DNA from: Myxocyprinus asiaticus
Taxonomy: Eukaryota; Chordata; Actinopteri; Cypriniformes; Catostomidae
Assembly: GCF_019703515.2 (NCBI RefSeq)
Contig: NC_059351.1
Coordinates: 19,189,501-19,253,500 of the forward strand
Length of the DNA: 64,000 nt
Direction: 5' to 3'
Positions 21,713 through 32,444 of the stretch are shown here, one piece after another. A program made the position numbers and the translations under genes. Position 1 is the stretch's first letter. The number at the start of each line of letters is the position of its first letter. The notes beneath the pieces are model-generated. The model was not told the origin of the DNA, made no database searches, and saw only the letters and a list, made by a program, of their open reading frames with translations.

Positions 21713-23143
21713 ATACCTTTCCGATTGTGTGTTATTCCTGGATGCGTTCGTTACTCTCAACTTCGGATGGTCATGATCGTTGTCTTTCGTGTCTGTGCAC
21801 GACCCACACGGAGGCAGCGTTTGTGGATGGTTCATGAACTCACTGCGAGAACATGACCATGGCAACATTGCGGTCGTGGCTTGCTTTCGTAAAAAAGCAA
21901 GCCACCCCAGCGGCTCCCCGCCTCAGTCCTTCTAACTACGGGTATGAGGCCAGTGCGGCTAGCACTGGGGGCAATTTGGTGACCCCAATGGGATTGTCTC
22001 CGCCGTGTATCCCCCCGCGGACCTCCCATTACCCAGCACACTTGTCTGTCCCAATCGGGCATTCGGATGAGTTCGCCGGCTCGTCTCAAGGCGAGTCTGG
22101 CTTCTTGTTCGGAGCCCGTGAAGATGATGAGCTCTCGAGCACAGCATCGGTGAGCGGGCTTGTCCAGTCGGACGCAGAAGCCTCAGCTGGGCTTCCCCCT
22201 TCGGGGACGATTGCCCAGTCACAGACCGATGCCGAAATGATGGACATGCTTTCCTGGGCGGCCATGAGCGTCGGGTTATAGTGGAACCCTCCGCTCTCCC
22301 CTGAACCCTCGCGGCTTGATGATTGGTTCCTGGGCTCACGTCGCTGCTCAAAGCAGCCATGCCCCACTCCAGTGCCATTCTTCCCAGAAGTGCACAAGGA
22401 GCTGACGAAGTCATGGGAGGCACCTTTTACTGCCCGACCTGATTCCGCAGTTCCCCCGCTCTCACTAACCTCGATGGTGGGGCGGCCAGGGGCTATACAG
22501 CGATTCCGCTGGGATAAGGTGCTCGTGGTGCACCTATGCCCGCAGAGCGCCGCCACCTGGTGCGGATGCCCTAAGCTCCCGTCCAAGCCCTGTAGGCTCA
22601 CATCGTCTCTGACGGCTAAAGCCTACAGCGCTGCTGGAAAAGCTGCCTCTGCCCTGCACACCATGGCTCCCCTGCAGGTCCACCAAGCCAAGGCGTTGAA
22701 AGAACTGCACGAGGGTACTTCCGCCCCAGATTTGATGCAGGAACTGCGCTCGGCGGCCAACCTCGCTCTCCGAGCGATGAAGGTCACGGCACGGACTCTC
22801 GGGTGGACGATGGCCACACTAGTGGTCCAGGAGTGCCACCTTTGGCTCAACCTGGTCGAGATGGGCGAGGCTATTCGGTGACACCGTCGAGGACTTTGCC
22901 CAGCAGTTCTCGGAGGTGAAGCAGCAGACGGAGGCAATCTGGCACATCCTGCCCTGGCGCAGCTCAAGATCCCGCACCCCGTCCGCTTGTCGCCAAGGGC
23001 GTCCCCCTGTGGTGACTGCACTGGCTCTGCCGCAGCCCGCCCCTTCAGCCCAGCCCCGGCGTGGAGCCCACCGCAGGAAGCAGACGCCACCCGTCTCACA
23101 GCCAGCACCTAAGAACCCACGGAGGTCCTCAAAGCACCCCTGA
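21713..23143 (+). pseudogene. DIRS gag-like ORF, broken
   Basis: Compared with the open gag of copy 1, the start codon is changed to ATA and a one-base loss near 21750 shifts the N-terminal Cys/His cluster. A TGA falls in that cluster near 21835, and a TAG at 22279-22281 replaces a Glu codon. Between them the ORF is open from MTMATLRSW (21853). A further deletion of about 45 bp at about 22870 shifts the frame, after which the C-terminal basic region continues (22916-23143). The helical mid-domain (LTAKAYSAAGKAASALHTMA) is well preserved. It overlaps the start of pol in another frame. The protein is inferred to be the particle or RNA-binding component. Confidence 0.85.
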
Positions 23144-25413
23144 GACGGGCGACTCAGGGATGAAGGAACCCATTCACTTGGAGCTGGTAAAAAGACCACT
23201 CTATCCCCCGGTGGAGGGTCAGGCGGAAAATCTTTTGTTGCCTTTTTGTTTGATTTCACCGCATGCCCAAGTGGCAACAGTTCAGCAAAAAAGCGGTTTC
23301 CTTCCTCCCTGGGTCACATACCCGGTGTGTACTGTCGTCACCACGACTACCATCCACAGGTTTTTTTCTTGCAAGATTGGCGCTCCAGCGGTGACCTTTC
23401 CGCCCCTGAGCGCCCAGCTGTGGCACACATCCGCCCCCGATGTGGCAGTCTCCATGGGTTACAAGGACAGGCCTCTTCCTCTCCCGTCCCAGGCTGTTCC
23501 AGGGGTGGTCACAAGGAGCCAGGTAAGTGCTTCGATGTCCCTAGACTCAGCATGGCCAAGACATGGTGTGGCACCTCGAGCTCCACCCTGCCGCGAGGCC
23601 CCACCTGCTGGTACATCCGACGACGTTGTCCCCTTGGTTCCCATTGCGCGGAACTTAGATGCATGGCTCGCACTTTCCAATCCCTCGCGATGGCTGATCC
23701 GGACCGTCCGACTCGGCTACGCGTTTCAGTTTGCCAGGTGCCCGCCCAGGTTCAGCAGTATTCACTTCAGCTTGGTCAAGAGTGAAAATGCTGCCACCTT
23801 GCGCGCGGAGATCGCTACCCTCCTGTGGAAGGGCGCGATAGAACCTGTCCCTCCAGCCGAGATGAAGAAAGGGTTTTACAGCCCCTACTTCATCGTACCA
23901 AAAAAAGGCGGTGGCTTGCGGGCAATCTTGGACCTGCGGGTACTGAACCGGTCTTAACACAGACTCCCGTTCAAGATGCTGACGCAAAAACACATTCTGG
24001 TGAGCGTCCGGCATCATGATTGGTTCACGGCGGTAGACCTGATGGATGCGTACTTCCACCTCTCGATCCTTCCTTGACACAGACCCTTCCTGCGGTTTGC
24101 ATTTGAGGGTCAGGCGTATCAGTACAAAGTCCTCCCTTTCGGCCTGTCCCTGTCTCCTCATGTCTTTACGAAGGTCGCAGTGGCTGCCCTTGCCCCGTTA
24201 AGGGAGGTGGGCATTCGGATTCTCAACTATCTCGACGACTGGCTAATCCTAGCTCACTCTCGAGACATGTTGTGCGCACACAGGGACCTGGTGCTCTCAC
24301 ACCTCAGCCGACTAGGGCTTCGGGTCAACTGGAAAAAGAGCAAGCTCCTCCCGGTTCAGAGCATATCTTTTCTCGGTTTGGAGTTGGACTCAGTCTCCTT
24401 GACGGCACGCCTTACGAACGAGCACGCCCAGTCGGTGCTGGCCTGTTTGAAGGCATTCAAACAGAAAACAGCGGTTCCACTGAAACATTTTCAGAGGCTC
24501 CTGGGGCATATGGCATCCTCGGCGGTGGCCATCCCACTCGGGTTGATGCATATGAGGCCGCTTCAGCACTGGCTCCAGACTCGAGTCCCGAGATGGGCAT
24601 GGTGCCATGGGACATGTCGCGTGGTCATCATGCCGGTCTGTCACCATCTTTTCAGCCCTTGGACCGACCTCTCGTTTCTACGGGCAGGCGTTCCTCTAGA
24701 ACTGGTCTCCAGGCGCGTTGAGGTCACGACAGATGCCTCCAAAACGGGCTGGGCCCGCGACTGCATTGACACATCAACTGCCTCGAGTTGTTGGCAATTC
24801 TGCTCACCCTGCGGAGGTTCCGGCCGTTGATCCAGGGCAAGTACATGTTAGTTCGGATAGACAACACAGCAACGGTAGCATATGTCAACCGCCAAGGCGG
24901 TCTGCGCTCTCGTTGTATGTCACAACTTGCCCGCCGTATCCTCCTCTGGAGTCAGCAGCACTTCAAGTCGCAGCGAGCCACTCACATCCCGGGCAACCTC
25001 AACACTACAGCGGATGCGCTGTCATGGCAGGTTACCCTCAGGAGAGAGTGGAGACTCCACCCTCAGTTGGTCCAGTTGATTTGGAGTCGATTCGGACAGG
25101 AGCAGGTGGACCTGTTCACCTCCCAAGAATCCTCCCACTGCCCGCTCTGGTACGCCCTCACGAGGCTCCCCTCGGCATAGACGCGCTAGCACACAGCTGG
25201 CCCCCTGGCCTGCGCAAATATGCATTTCCCCCAGTGAGCTTGCTTGCACAGACCCTGTGCAAGGTCAGGGAGGATGAGGAGCAGGTCATCCTGGTAGCAC
25301 TCTACTGGCCCACCCAGACATGGTTCTTGGACCTCACGCTCCTTGCAACAGCTCCCCCCTGGCGAATTCCCCTGAGGAAGGACCTTCTTTCTCAGGGACT
25401 GGGCACCCTCTAG
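23061..25413 (+). pseudogene. DIRS reverse transcriptase-RNase H, broken
   Basis: The frame starting at 23061 carries an N-terminal extension and the RT. The fingers show YSPYFIVPKKGGGLRAILDL, a TAA follows at about 23955, then the AVDLMDAYFHLSILP block with a TGA at about 24074, the PFGLSLSPHVFTK block, and the catalytic YLDD motif near 24228. RNase H follows: a W-to-stop change and frame change near 24760 precede LLAILLTLRRFRPLIQGKYM, LVRIDNTATVAYVN and THIPGNLNTTADALS (24788-25180). The last part shifts frame again near 25170 and ends at 25413, overlapping the recombinase ORF. The enzyme would copy the RNA to DNA; at least three stops and two frameshifts disable it. Confidence 0.88.
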
Positions 25414-26453
25414 CACCCGCGACCAGACCTCTGGAATCTCCATGTCTGGACCCTGGACGGGACGCGGTGGTAGACATGATCACTCAGGCTAGGGCCCCCT
25501 CTACAAGGCGCCTGTATGCCTTTAAGTGGCGTCTGTTCATAAAGTGGTGTTCTTCCCAACGCGAAGACCCCCAGAGATGCGCAGTCGGATCAGTGCTTTC
25601 CTTCCTGCAGGAGAGGTTGGAAGGGAGGCTGTCCCCTTCCACCTTGAAGGTGTACGTTGCCGCCATAGCAGCACACCACAATGCAGTCGACGGTAAGTCC
25701 TTAGAGAAGCATGACCTGATCATCAGGTTCCTAAGAGGTGCCAGGAGGCTGAATCCCTCCAGACCTCGTCTCGTTCCCTCATGGGACCTCTCTGTAGTTC
25801 TTCAGGGTCTACAGAGAGCCCCCTTTGAGCCTTTGCAGTCAGCTGAGCTTAAGGCACTCTCCTTGAAGACTGCCCTCCTGACTGCGCTCACTTCCATTAA
25901 GAGGGTAGGTGACCTGCAAGCGTTCTCTGTCAGCGAACCGTGCCTGGAGTTCGGTCCAGGTTCCTCTCTCGTGATCCTGAGACCCCGACCGGGCTATGTG
26001 CCCAAGGTTCCCACCACCCCTTTTAGGGACCAGGTGGTGAACCTGCAAGCACTGCCCCAGGAGGAGGCAGACCCAGCCCTGTGGTTGCTGTGTCCGGTGT
26101 GTGCTTTATGCATCTTTTTGAATCGCATGCAGAGCTTTAGAATCTCTGAGCAGCTCTTTGTCTGCTTTGGTGCACAGCGGAAAGGAAGCACTGTCTCCAA
26201 GCAGAGGATCACCCACTGGCTCATTGACACCATAACTATAGCATATCTCGCCCAGGACATGCCGCCCCCCATAGGGCTACGAGCCCATTCTACCAGGGGT
26301 GTAGCGGTTTCCTGGGCCCTGGCCAGGGGTGCCTTTCTAACAGACATTTGCAGAGCAGCGGGCTGGGCAAAACCCAACACCTTTGCAAGGTTCTACAACC
26401 TCCAGGTGGAACCGGTTTCGTCCCAGGTAGTGGCACGCAACACAAGCGGATAA
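25320..26453 (+). CDS. Tyrosine recombinase of DIRS element, intact ORF
   Basis: This open frame of 377 codons ends at TAA 26451-26453. The first ~50 residues overlap the end of pol in another frame and may not be natural; the conserved protein begins near DMITQARAPSTRRLYAFKW (residue 52 on), a SAM-like N-terminal core-binding domain. The catalytic domain shows the tyrosine-recombinase tetrad: R195 in TSIKRVGDLQ, H323 and R326 in LRAHSTRG, and Y359 in NTFARFYN. In DIRS elements this enzyme joins the circular DNA intermediate to the genome without an integrase. It is the only catalytically complete transposon protein in the window, although its element has lost its 3' end and has no working RT. 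Copy 3 has the same gene with a stop and a frameshift. Confidence 0.9.
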   Translation: MVLGPHAPCNSSPLANSPEEGPSFSGTGHPLAPATRPLESPCLDPGRDAVVDMITQARAPSTRRLYAFKWRLFIKWCSSQREDPQRCAVGSVLSFLQERLEGRLSPSTLKVYVAAIAAHHNAVDGKSLEKHDLIIRFLRGARRLNPSRPRLVPSWDLSVVLQGLQRAPFEPLQSAELKALSLKTALLTALTSIKRVGDLQAFSVSEPCLEFGPGSSLVILRPRPGYVPKVPTTPFRDQVVNLQALPQEEADPALWLLCPVCALCIFLNRMQSFRISEQLFVCFGAQRKGSTVSKQRITHWLIDTITIAYLAQDMPPPIGLRAHSTRGVAVSWALARGAFLTDICRAAGWAKPNTFARFYNLQVEPVSSQVVARNTSG

Positions 26454-27215
26454 GGCCGGGATAGCCGGTCGGGTGTATCGCTTGCACATAGCGCCTTCCA
26501 CCTCCTTCTGAGCTGAAGACATGCGCCATTAATTCCCAGTAGTGTTCACAAGCTTGTTCCCTGGTTGACTTCCTCTGAGCCCTGTGGCAGTCGAGTTTTC
26601 AAAGAGATTCGCTGCCAGCCCAGTACACGTGCTAACTAAGAGTCCTGTTCTGGGGTAGGTGCTCCGCATTTAGCGGTTCCCTGTAAGGCTAAACCCATGC
26701 AATATATATCTTCCGCTAATTCGTTTCCCTGTTGGCAAGCTGCATCTTCCTTGGGCAGAGCCCCTCTGCCCCAGTCTCCATGTTTGTAGTAACTCCTCCC
26801 CCATTGGGCAGAATCTACCTTGAAGACTCCCCACATGGTTGGAAAGACCATGTGACGTATCCTTCCACTTAAATATCCCCCCCTCTCTTTGGGCGAGGTG
26901 TGGTCTCCGCGGTGTCTTCCCCTTGGGAGGGACACCCACCGACTAGACCTGGTGGCCCAGTCAGATAATCCCCCTTCTTTTTTAGGAAGTGGATAAAAGA
27001 GAAGGGGAAAAGAGGCCACGACTGGGTTAAGCCTGTCTCTGTCTCTTGGGTAGTTGACTTGTCCCCAAAAAGGGCCGTTCGACACTCATAACTATGCTGG
27101 AGGAGGTTACGTGTTGACCTGGTGTGCTGGCTATGAGGCACACAGTAGTCTGCCCACCACACACCGCCAGTTCACGTAACACAGTTCAGCCAATTGTGGC
27201 ATTTTGTATAGGGAC

Positions 27216-27310
27216 CACTAGTGTCACTACATCGACACAACGTCGAGTGAGTGACAGATAGGGAACGTCATGGTTACTTGTGTAACCTCCGTTCCCTGAT
27301 GGAGGGAACA
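27216..27310. repeat. DIRS internal complementary region, copy 2
   Basis: 27216-27266 is the reverse complement of the 5' terminus (ends GATAGGGAAC). Directly after it, GTCATGGTTACTTGTGTAAC matches the outermost 3' terminus seen intact in copy 3. A segment spanning both termini head to tail is the template for end repair in DIRS1-type replication. Confidence 0.85.
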
Positions 27311-27926
27311 AGACATTGTGTCCCTCCTGCCACAACGCTGAACTACCCGCTGAAATGGCCGGACCTTATATCGGCTCCTCAGCATAAAACCTGAATGAGT
27401 GGTTGCATACCAGCTCCATACCATACTGTATGTTCCATTTAACATACCATAATATGCCTATTAATAGTTACTGAAGTGAATTGAGCAAGAAAATATGTGC
27501 GATTTGTTTTTCCATCTGCATGGAAGCCATCTAGACTAAAGTATGCTTCTCCCGTCCTACTAACATTAGTGTTTGGATTTGGGTAGGAGAAACTGATCAG
27601 CAGTTACAGAAAAACGTCATCTTTATCACGGAGTGGCAATCGGACGCAATAAGCAGTGGATTGAGTGAGCATATTAGAGTGAAAATTAAACTATGATTCT
27701 TATAATTCCGTTGATTTTCCGCTCATGTCTTACAAGTAATTTTGGGGGGTGAAAATATGTCACTTGGGAAGGCACTGCCCACTAATGGGCATCCCTGGTG
27801 ACGGCCCTGAATTTTGAAACTATCCTGATTGAAAATGAATGGAGTCGAAGAGTCGATTCCAACGACTGGAGTCAGGAATCGGAGTCGACTCCAAAAAACT
27901 TGAAATCGAACAACCCTACAAACTAG

Positions 27927-28018
27927 AACAGTGAGCTGCAGCCTTTTGTATTAATTTGAGAATCGTCAAAGTGCTGATATAAACATATGTATGACTTTCT
28001 TTTTGTACACTGAGAGAC
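27927..28018. other. Short unassigned gap
   Basis: Sequence between the hAT target duplication and the first fold-back MITE; nothing recognised. Confidence 0.4.
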
Positions 28019-28272
28019 AAAAAATCTAAACTAGCCACAACCTTGCCGCAAATTTGCAGCTCGTTATTTTCACATGCAAATGAGCTTGTGATTCATTGCA
28101 AATGTTTGCAGCTCTTCACCGGTAGTGGTGAACCTCTGGCAAACCTTTGGCAACAATGGACAATTTGCCGCAAGTTTGCCACAAAGCTCATTTGCATGTG
28201 AAAATTATCAGTGGCGAATTTGCGGCAAGTTTGCGGCAAATTTGCCATGAACTCTCGATTTTTGTAAGGGAG
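28019..28272. mobile_element. Fold-back MITE family Z, copy A
   Basis: A nearly palindromic stretch: TTTCACATGCAAATGAGCTT on the left is matched by AAGCTCATTTGCATGTGAAA on the right, around a core CTTCACCGGTAGTGGTGAAC. The right end reads CTCGATTTTTGTAAGGG. Three more copies lie at 29283, 30300 and 32575. Confidence 0.7.
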
Positions 28273-28330
28273 ATTTACCAAAAATCAAGAGACTGGAGGG
28301 TGAACTCTTTTGATTTGGACCAGTAAACCC

Positions 28331-28622
28331 ACACACTAAAAACATTCAAAACACTTTAGCAACCACCCAGAAGATGCTAGAAACTACATAGCAACACACT
28401 AAAAACATTCAAAACACTTTAGCAACCACCCAGAACATGCTAGCAACTACATAGCAACACAATAAAAACCTTCAAAACACTTAGGAACCACCTAGAACAT
28501 GTTAGCAACTGCATAGCAACACCCTAAAAAACTTTCAAAACACTTTAGGAACCACCAAGAACATGTTAGCAACTGCATAGCAACACCCTAAAAAACCTTC
28601 AAAACACTTTAGCAACCACCAA
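28331..28622. repeat. 63-bp minisatellite, left block
   Basis: Tandem units of about 62-63 bp, each with TTCAAAACACTTTAGCAACC and CTACATAGCAACAC. Visible repeats begin at about 28335 and recur at 28398 and onward. Confidence 0.9.
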
Positions 28623-28630
28623 GAACATGA

Positions 28631-28963
28631 GGTAACACTTTATTTTGATGGTCCCAAGTAGATATTTAACTGATCTGTATTAATGACCATTTAATGAACT
28701 GATGTTCTCAACAATAATGTAAGTAGGTCATTAATAGAGATCTATATACAGGATACTGAAAGTCTACTAAATGTTTGTTGAAACACTGTTTACTAGCTAT
28801 AGCAAGTCAGTTGATAAGCTGTTATTTTGCTGCTGTTATACAGGCTATTGATAGTCTACTGAATGTTTGTTGAAACACTGTTTACTAGCTATAGCAAGCC
28901 AGTTGATAAGTCACTTATAGTTAGTTAAATATCTACTTGAGACCATCAAAATAAAGTGTAACC
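28631..28963. mobile_element. 333-bp non-autonomous element inside the minisatellite
   Basis: GGTAACACTTTATTTTGATGG at 28631 is mirrored by its near-complement ending GTGTAACC at 28963. The terminal inverted repeats extend about 40 bp to AGATATTTAACT. An exact 8-bp duplication GAACATGA lies at 28623-28630 and 28964-28971. Inside, a segment of about 65 bp (TGTTTGTTGAAACACTGTTTACTAGC...) is directly repeated. An 8-bp duplication fits hAT or P-type transposons; superfamily not settled. Confidence 0.85.
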
Positions 28964-28971
28964 GAACATGA

Positions 28972-29110
28972 TAGCAACTACATAGCAACATGCTAGGAAC
29001 CTTCAAAACACATCAGCAACCACCTTGAACATGTTAGCAAATGAATAGCAACACACTAAAAAAAAAAACATCCAAACACTTATGCTACCACCCAGAACAT
29101 AGCAACTGAT
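28972..29110. repeat. 63-bp minisatellite, right block
   Basis: Continues the array of 28331-28622 after the inserted element, with more divergent units. Confidence 0.8.
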
Positions 29111-29282
29111 GCTGCCTTCAAGTGCACCTGGGAAGCTCCTCCGAGTCAGGCATTTGTTACAACTGTGGGAAACAAAATATGGAAGATGCTTAAACAAATA
29201 CACAGTGAACGACGGCCAAAGCTCTTTTTTTCTGTTGTAGTGGATAAGAATAACTGAACACACTTGCATCACTTTTACATGA

Positions 29283-29475
29283 CCTTTCTTACAAAAATAG
29301 AGTGTTCCGGCAAACTTGCTGCAAACTTGCCGCAAATTTGCAGCATATTCGGCACTCATTATTTTTACATGTAAATGGGCTTTGCCGAGAACTCTTCATT
29401 GTCACCAAAGGTTTGCTGCAGGTTCACCACTTCCGGGGAGGGGTAGTTTGTCAGAACTTTAAATTTTTTATAAGG
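29283..29475. mobile_element. Fold-back MITE family Z, copy B
   Basis: TTCTTACAAAAATAGAGTG to TTTTTTATAAGGGAAT, with GGCACTCATTATTTTTACAT and AGGTTTGCTGCAGGTTCACC shared with copy D. Ends are complementary (TTACAAAAA and TTTTTATAAG). Confidence 0.65.
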
Positions 29476-30080
29476 GAATCCGTCAGGTGAAAATCATCTC
29501 ACTTCTCTTTTGAGGTATCATTCGTGTCTGTAGCACAAACTCTGTAGGACAAGAAGTTTAATAATCAGGGTTAAGGATTAAAAGGAACATGTTTACTATT
29601 GTGCTACATAATTACTATTAAGATCAGAACATTCAGTTCTTGTGACCAGCAAAATATCACAAAATATGTTGAAAACTGGAGCAATAATTGGCCTACTTGA
29701 ATTGACACTAAACATACATGGAATCTGAAACTGAGCCATGTGCCCAAAGACAGCCAAGTCCAAATATCAGACATAATACAGTCAATGGTCACTCAAAGGT
29801 CAGACTCTGTATTTTGTAAACACAGTCTAAAGGTGTGCCTAAGTATGACTATAATGTAGGACACTGTCAAGATACATTACTTTTCTTTCATAGACTTTAA
29901 TGGTGGACATCCAGTTATTTGTATATGTTTACATGAAACATACCAAGAAAAGCATCTGATCGGTTGAACGTAAAACTAGCGTATTTATAAAGGACTTACT
30001 TAAGACCAATTAGACAAGAAGTCATTCAGGCTATCCCCCAATTAGCTGATTTTGAAAAAGTTCTGCACATCGCTAATTTT
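29476..30080. other. Unassigned sequence
   Basis: No gene, RNA or recognised repeat. Confidence 0.5.
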
Positions 30081-30200
30081 AAAGCTGCACTACAGAAATT
30101 TTTTTGGTTAAAAATTAACGAAATGCCATTATTGACTGAGTACATAAAACAGGGTTCAAAACATTGTCCTTACATTATCCCATTTCACTACTGTAAGCCT
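30081..30200 (+). repeat. Left-end fragment of a TTAA-type element
   Basis: TTAAAGCTGCACTACAGAAA and GGTTAAAAATTAACGAAATG parallel the left end of the complete element at 49655-50380. The right end is missing. Confidence 0.5.
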
Positions 30201-30299
30201 AAAAAAATTATTTGTCTGTTTGGCATGAAATCGCAGGCTTATGTTGTTCATCCTTATGTCATGTCCTTAAACACAGGTTACAACAGGTAAGAAGTACCG

Positions 30300-30560
30300 G
30301 CTATACAAAAATCGAGAGTTCACTGCAAATTTGCCGCAACTTTGCCACTGATCATTTTCACATGCAAATTAGCTTTGTGGCAAACTTGCGGCAAATTGCC
30401 CATTGTTGCCAAAGGTTTGCCGGAGGTTCACCACTACCGGTGAAGAGCTGCAAACTTCTGGCAAACATTTGCGGCAAATCACACACTCATTTGCATGCGT
30501 TCTTCCGCAAATTGCTAGCAAATTTATGTTTCAACCACAGATGTCACTAGAGAGCACAAA
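30300..30560. mobile_element. Fold-back MITE family Z, copy C (inverted to A)
   Basis: TACAAAAATCGAGAGTTCAC at the left is the reverse complement of the right end of copy A. The core CACTACCGGTGAAGAGCTGC is also inverted relative to A. Confidence 0.68.
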
Positions 30561-31540
30561 GTTCCGTTGTGCATCTTTTGTAGTAAATATCAATACAGTA
30601 ATTGGTTCTAGATTTTGAAGCAAACATAATTAAAAAGATATTGCATTAGTAAACATCTTAGTCAATCATTTATCAAATGTTTTAAATGGTGTTTTGATGA
30701 GGCTGTGAGTGGGTCTCTCCCACATCCCAAAGGTAGAATGAAGGATATTGCTGTGAATTCTGGTCTGTGCACAGCAGAGGAACCAAACTCATCCAAACCT
30801 CAGCCCAACACTTCTTAGAAGTGATACTTTCAGCATCATCCCATGTCAAACCGAGCAGACCCCGTTATTGGCTGGAAGAGTGGAAAAAGTGTAAGACGAT
30901 GAGTTCTCTAGCATCTGTAGATTTTTACAGTTATTCACAGTTTTCCGCATTTGTCAAGGGGATTTCCACTTTTGTAGCGCTGCAACATGCAGGAACTGTG
31001 GCACATTTTTGGGTTCCTGGCCCCATCAGTGTGCTTTGAAAGAAAATAACCCAAGACAGTTGTGCAGTCAAGCTGTGATCCACAGCCCCATTCCATGTGA
31101 CTCCTTAAGGGATTTGGGATGTGCTGGGAGGGGTGTGCTTATGATGTCGGAGAGGTGTTGGGTCACTCGGGCAGCTGTCAACCCTTCTCTTTTGGGTTCA
31201 CGGGATCATTGGTTGTCCAGTGAGTTTTAGGGTGGCCCAGTTTATCCTCAAAGAAGCTGTGTCTGGGTAAAGCCCTCCTCCTCCAGCAGCCCATGTGCTC
31301 TCAAAACTAGGTCACATCTTTATTATGTTTAATTACGTTTTGTGAATGTGAAAGGAGTTGAATTACAAAGTCCATGTGCTCTGAATTATTGCAATGTGCA
31401 GACGATGTGAATGGGCCGCTCGCTAGACTTAAAATCTATTTATATCTTGTCTGAATGTGTACAAACTATTGGAGCAAGAAGCCATTAGGTTTGTATATAG
31501 TGGGGTTATTCTTGAATGGTGGGGTCATAATTAACCAAAA
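30561..31540. other. Unassigned, relatively complex sequence
   Basis: No recognised repeat. ORFs at 30767-31039 and 31009-31230 lack support from motifs or splice signals. Confidence 0.4.
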
Positions 31541-31549
31541 AAAATCTTT

Positions 31550-31559
<10 letters not shown>

Positions 31560-31620
<61 letters not shown>
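31560..31620. repeat. Poly(A)/(TA)n microsatellite
   Basis: A-run followed by about 27 TA units; a shorter (TA)n lies at 32124-32141 on the other side of the inserted Tc1-like element. Confidence 0.95.
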
Positions 31621-31623
<3 letters not shown>

Positions 31624-32118
31624 TACCGGTCAAAAGTTTTGAAACACTTACTCATTCTTTGTTATAATGTTGTTGTTTTTGTTGTTGTTGTTGTTGTTTT
31701 TCACATTTAGAATAATAATAAAGTCATCAAAACTATGGAATAATATAAATGAAACTATGGGAATTATGTTGTGACTAAACAAAATCCGAAATAAATCAAA
31801 ACTGTGTTATATTTTAGCATCTTCAAAGTGGTCACCCTTTGCCTAGAATTTGCAGACATGTACTCATTACATTTTCTCAATCAACTTCTTGAGGTATCAC
31901 CCTGGGATGCATTTTAAACAGAATAGGAGTTCCCATCTACGTTGGGCACTTATAGGCTTATAGAGTTTTATATTGAAATAAATTAATATGGTGGCACAAT
32001 TATATTTTTGTCTACAAAACTATTTTCAAACATTTAAGCATACACCTTCAGATCAAAAGATTTTTAAGATCATGAGAAACATTTCAGTCAAGTGTTTCAA
32101 AACTATTGACCAGTAGTG
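31621..32118. mobile_element. Non-autonomous Tc1-like element in (TA)n repeat
   Basis: CACTACCGGTCAAAAGTTTTG at the left and the near-complement ...AAAACTATTGACCAGTAGTG at the right are Tc1-type ends. The 498-bp body keeps only a trace of transposase-like sequence near 31830-31920. It sits in a (TA)n tract, matching the TA target preference; the right flank reads TG rather than TA. Confidence 0.8.
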
Positions 32119-32444
32119 TGTGTGTATATATATATATATATGGCTAAAAAGATGAATGAGGCCAGAGAGTATGAAACGGTTGATATACCTTAGATGCTAA
32201 AAATTTTATTTTGGACCAAAGCATTTTTAAGATCCTTGGATCCAAAGTTCTGTTTGAGTTCACATATATGAAAGCTTAAGTGTGTAATTTCTGTACTAAT
32301 AGTCACCAAATAGAATTACAAAAATAATGATTGCATTCAAACAGGCTTCTTTAACACTACCCCATCTTCCATTGGTTGGTCAAACAGATAGTCCTTCCCT
32401 AAAGTCACACCATTGTTTGAGTCAGTGAGCTTGAAAACCTTAAA

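Larger units (their letters stand above)
21273..27417 (+). mobile_element. DIRS-type tyrosine-recombinase retrotransposon copy 2
   Basis: It runs 5' terminus (GTTCCCTATCTGTCAC), 5' inverted repeat with a TATAAAAGG box near 21421, gag, reverse transcriptase, RNase H, tyrosine recombinase, internal complementary region (about 27216-27310), then a partial 3' inverted repeat lost at 27417. This order, without LTRs or an integrase, is that of DIRS elements, which integrate as circles through a tyrosine recombinase. No methyltransferase-like domain is visible. Gag and pol are broken; the recombinase ORF is open. The left end sits directly on hAT sequence without an obvious target duplication, as expected for DIRS. 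Confidence 0.9.
20887..27918. mobile_element. hAT-type element interrupted by DIRS copy 2
   Basis: The left end TAGTGATGGGGAGTCGACTCC (20887) and the reverse complement of the right end (TAGGGTTGTTCGATTTCAAG, ending 27918) both start with the hAT-like TAGnG. Both halves carry GGAGTCGACTCC blocks in opposite orientation. The element is flanked by a perfect 8-bp duplication CAAACTAG (20879-20886 and 27919-27926). Removing DIRS copy 2 (21273-27417) leaves a hAT element of about 0.9 kb with no transposase ORF. Confidence 0.85.
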
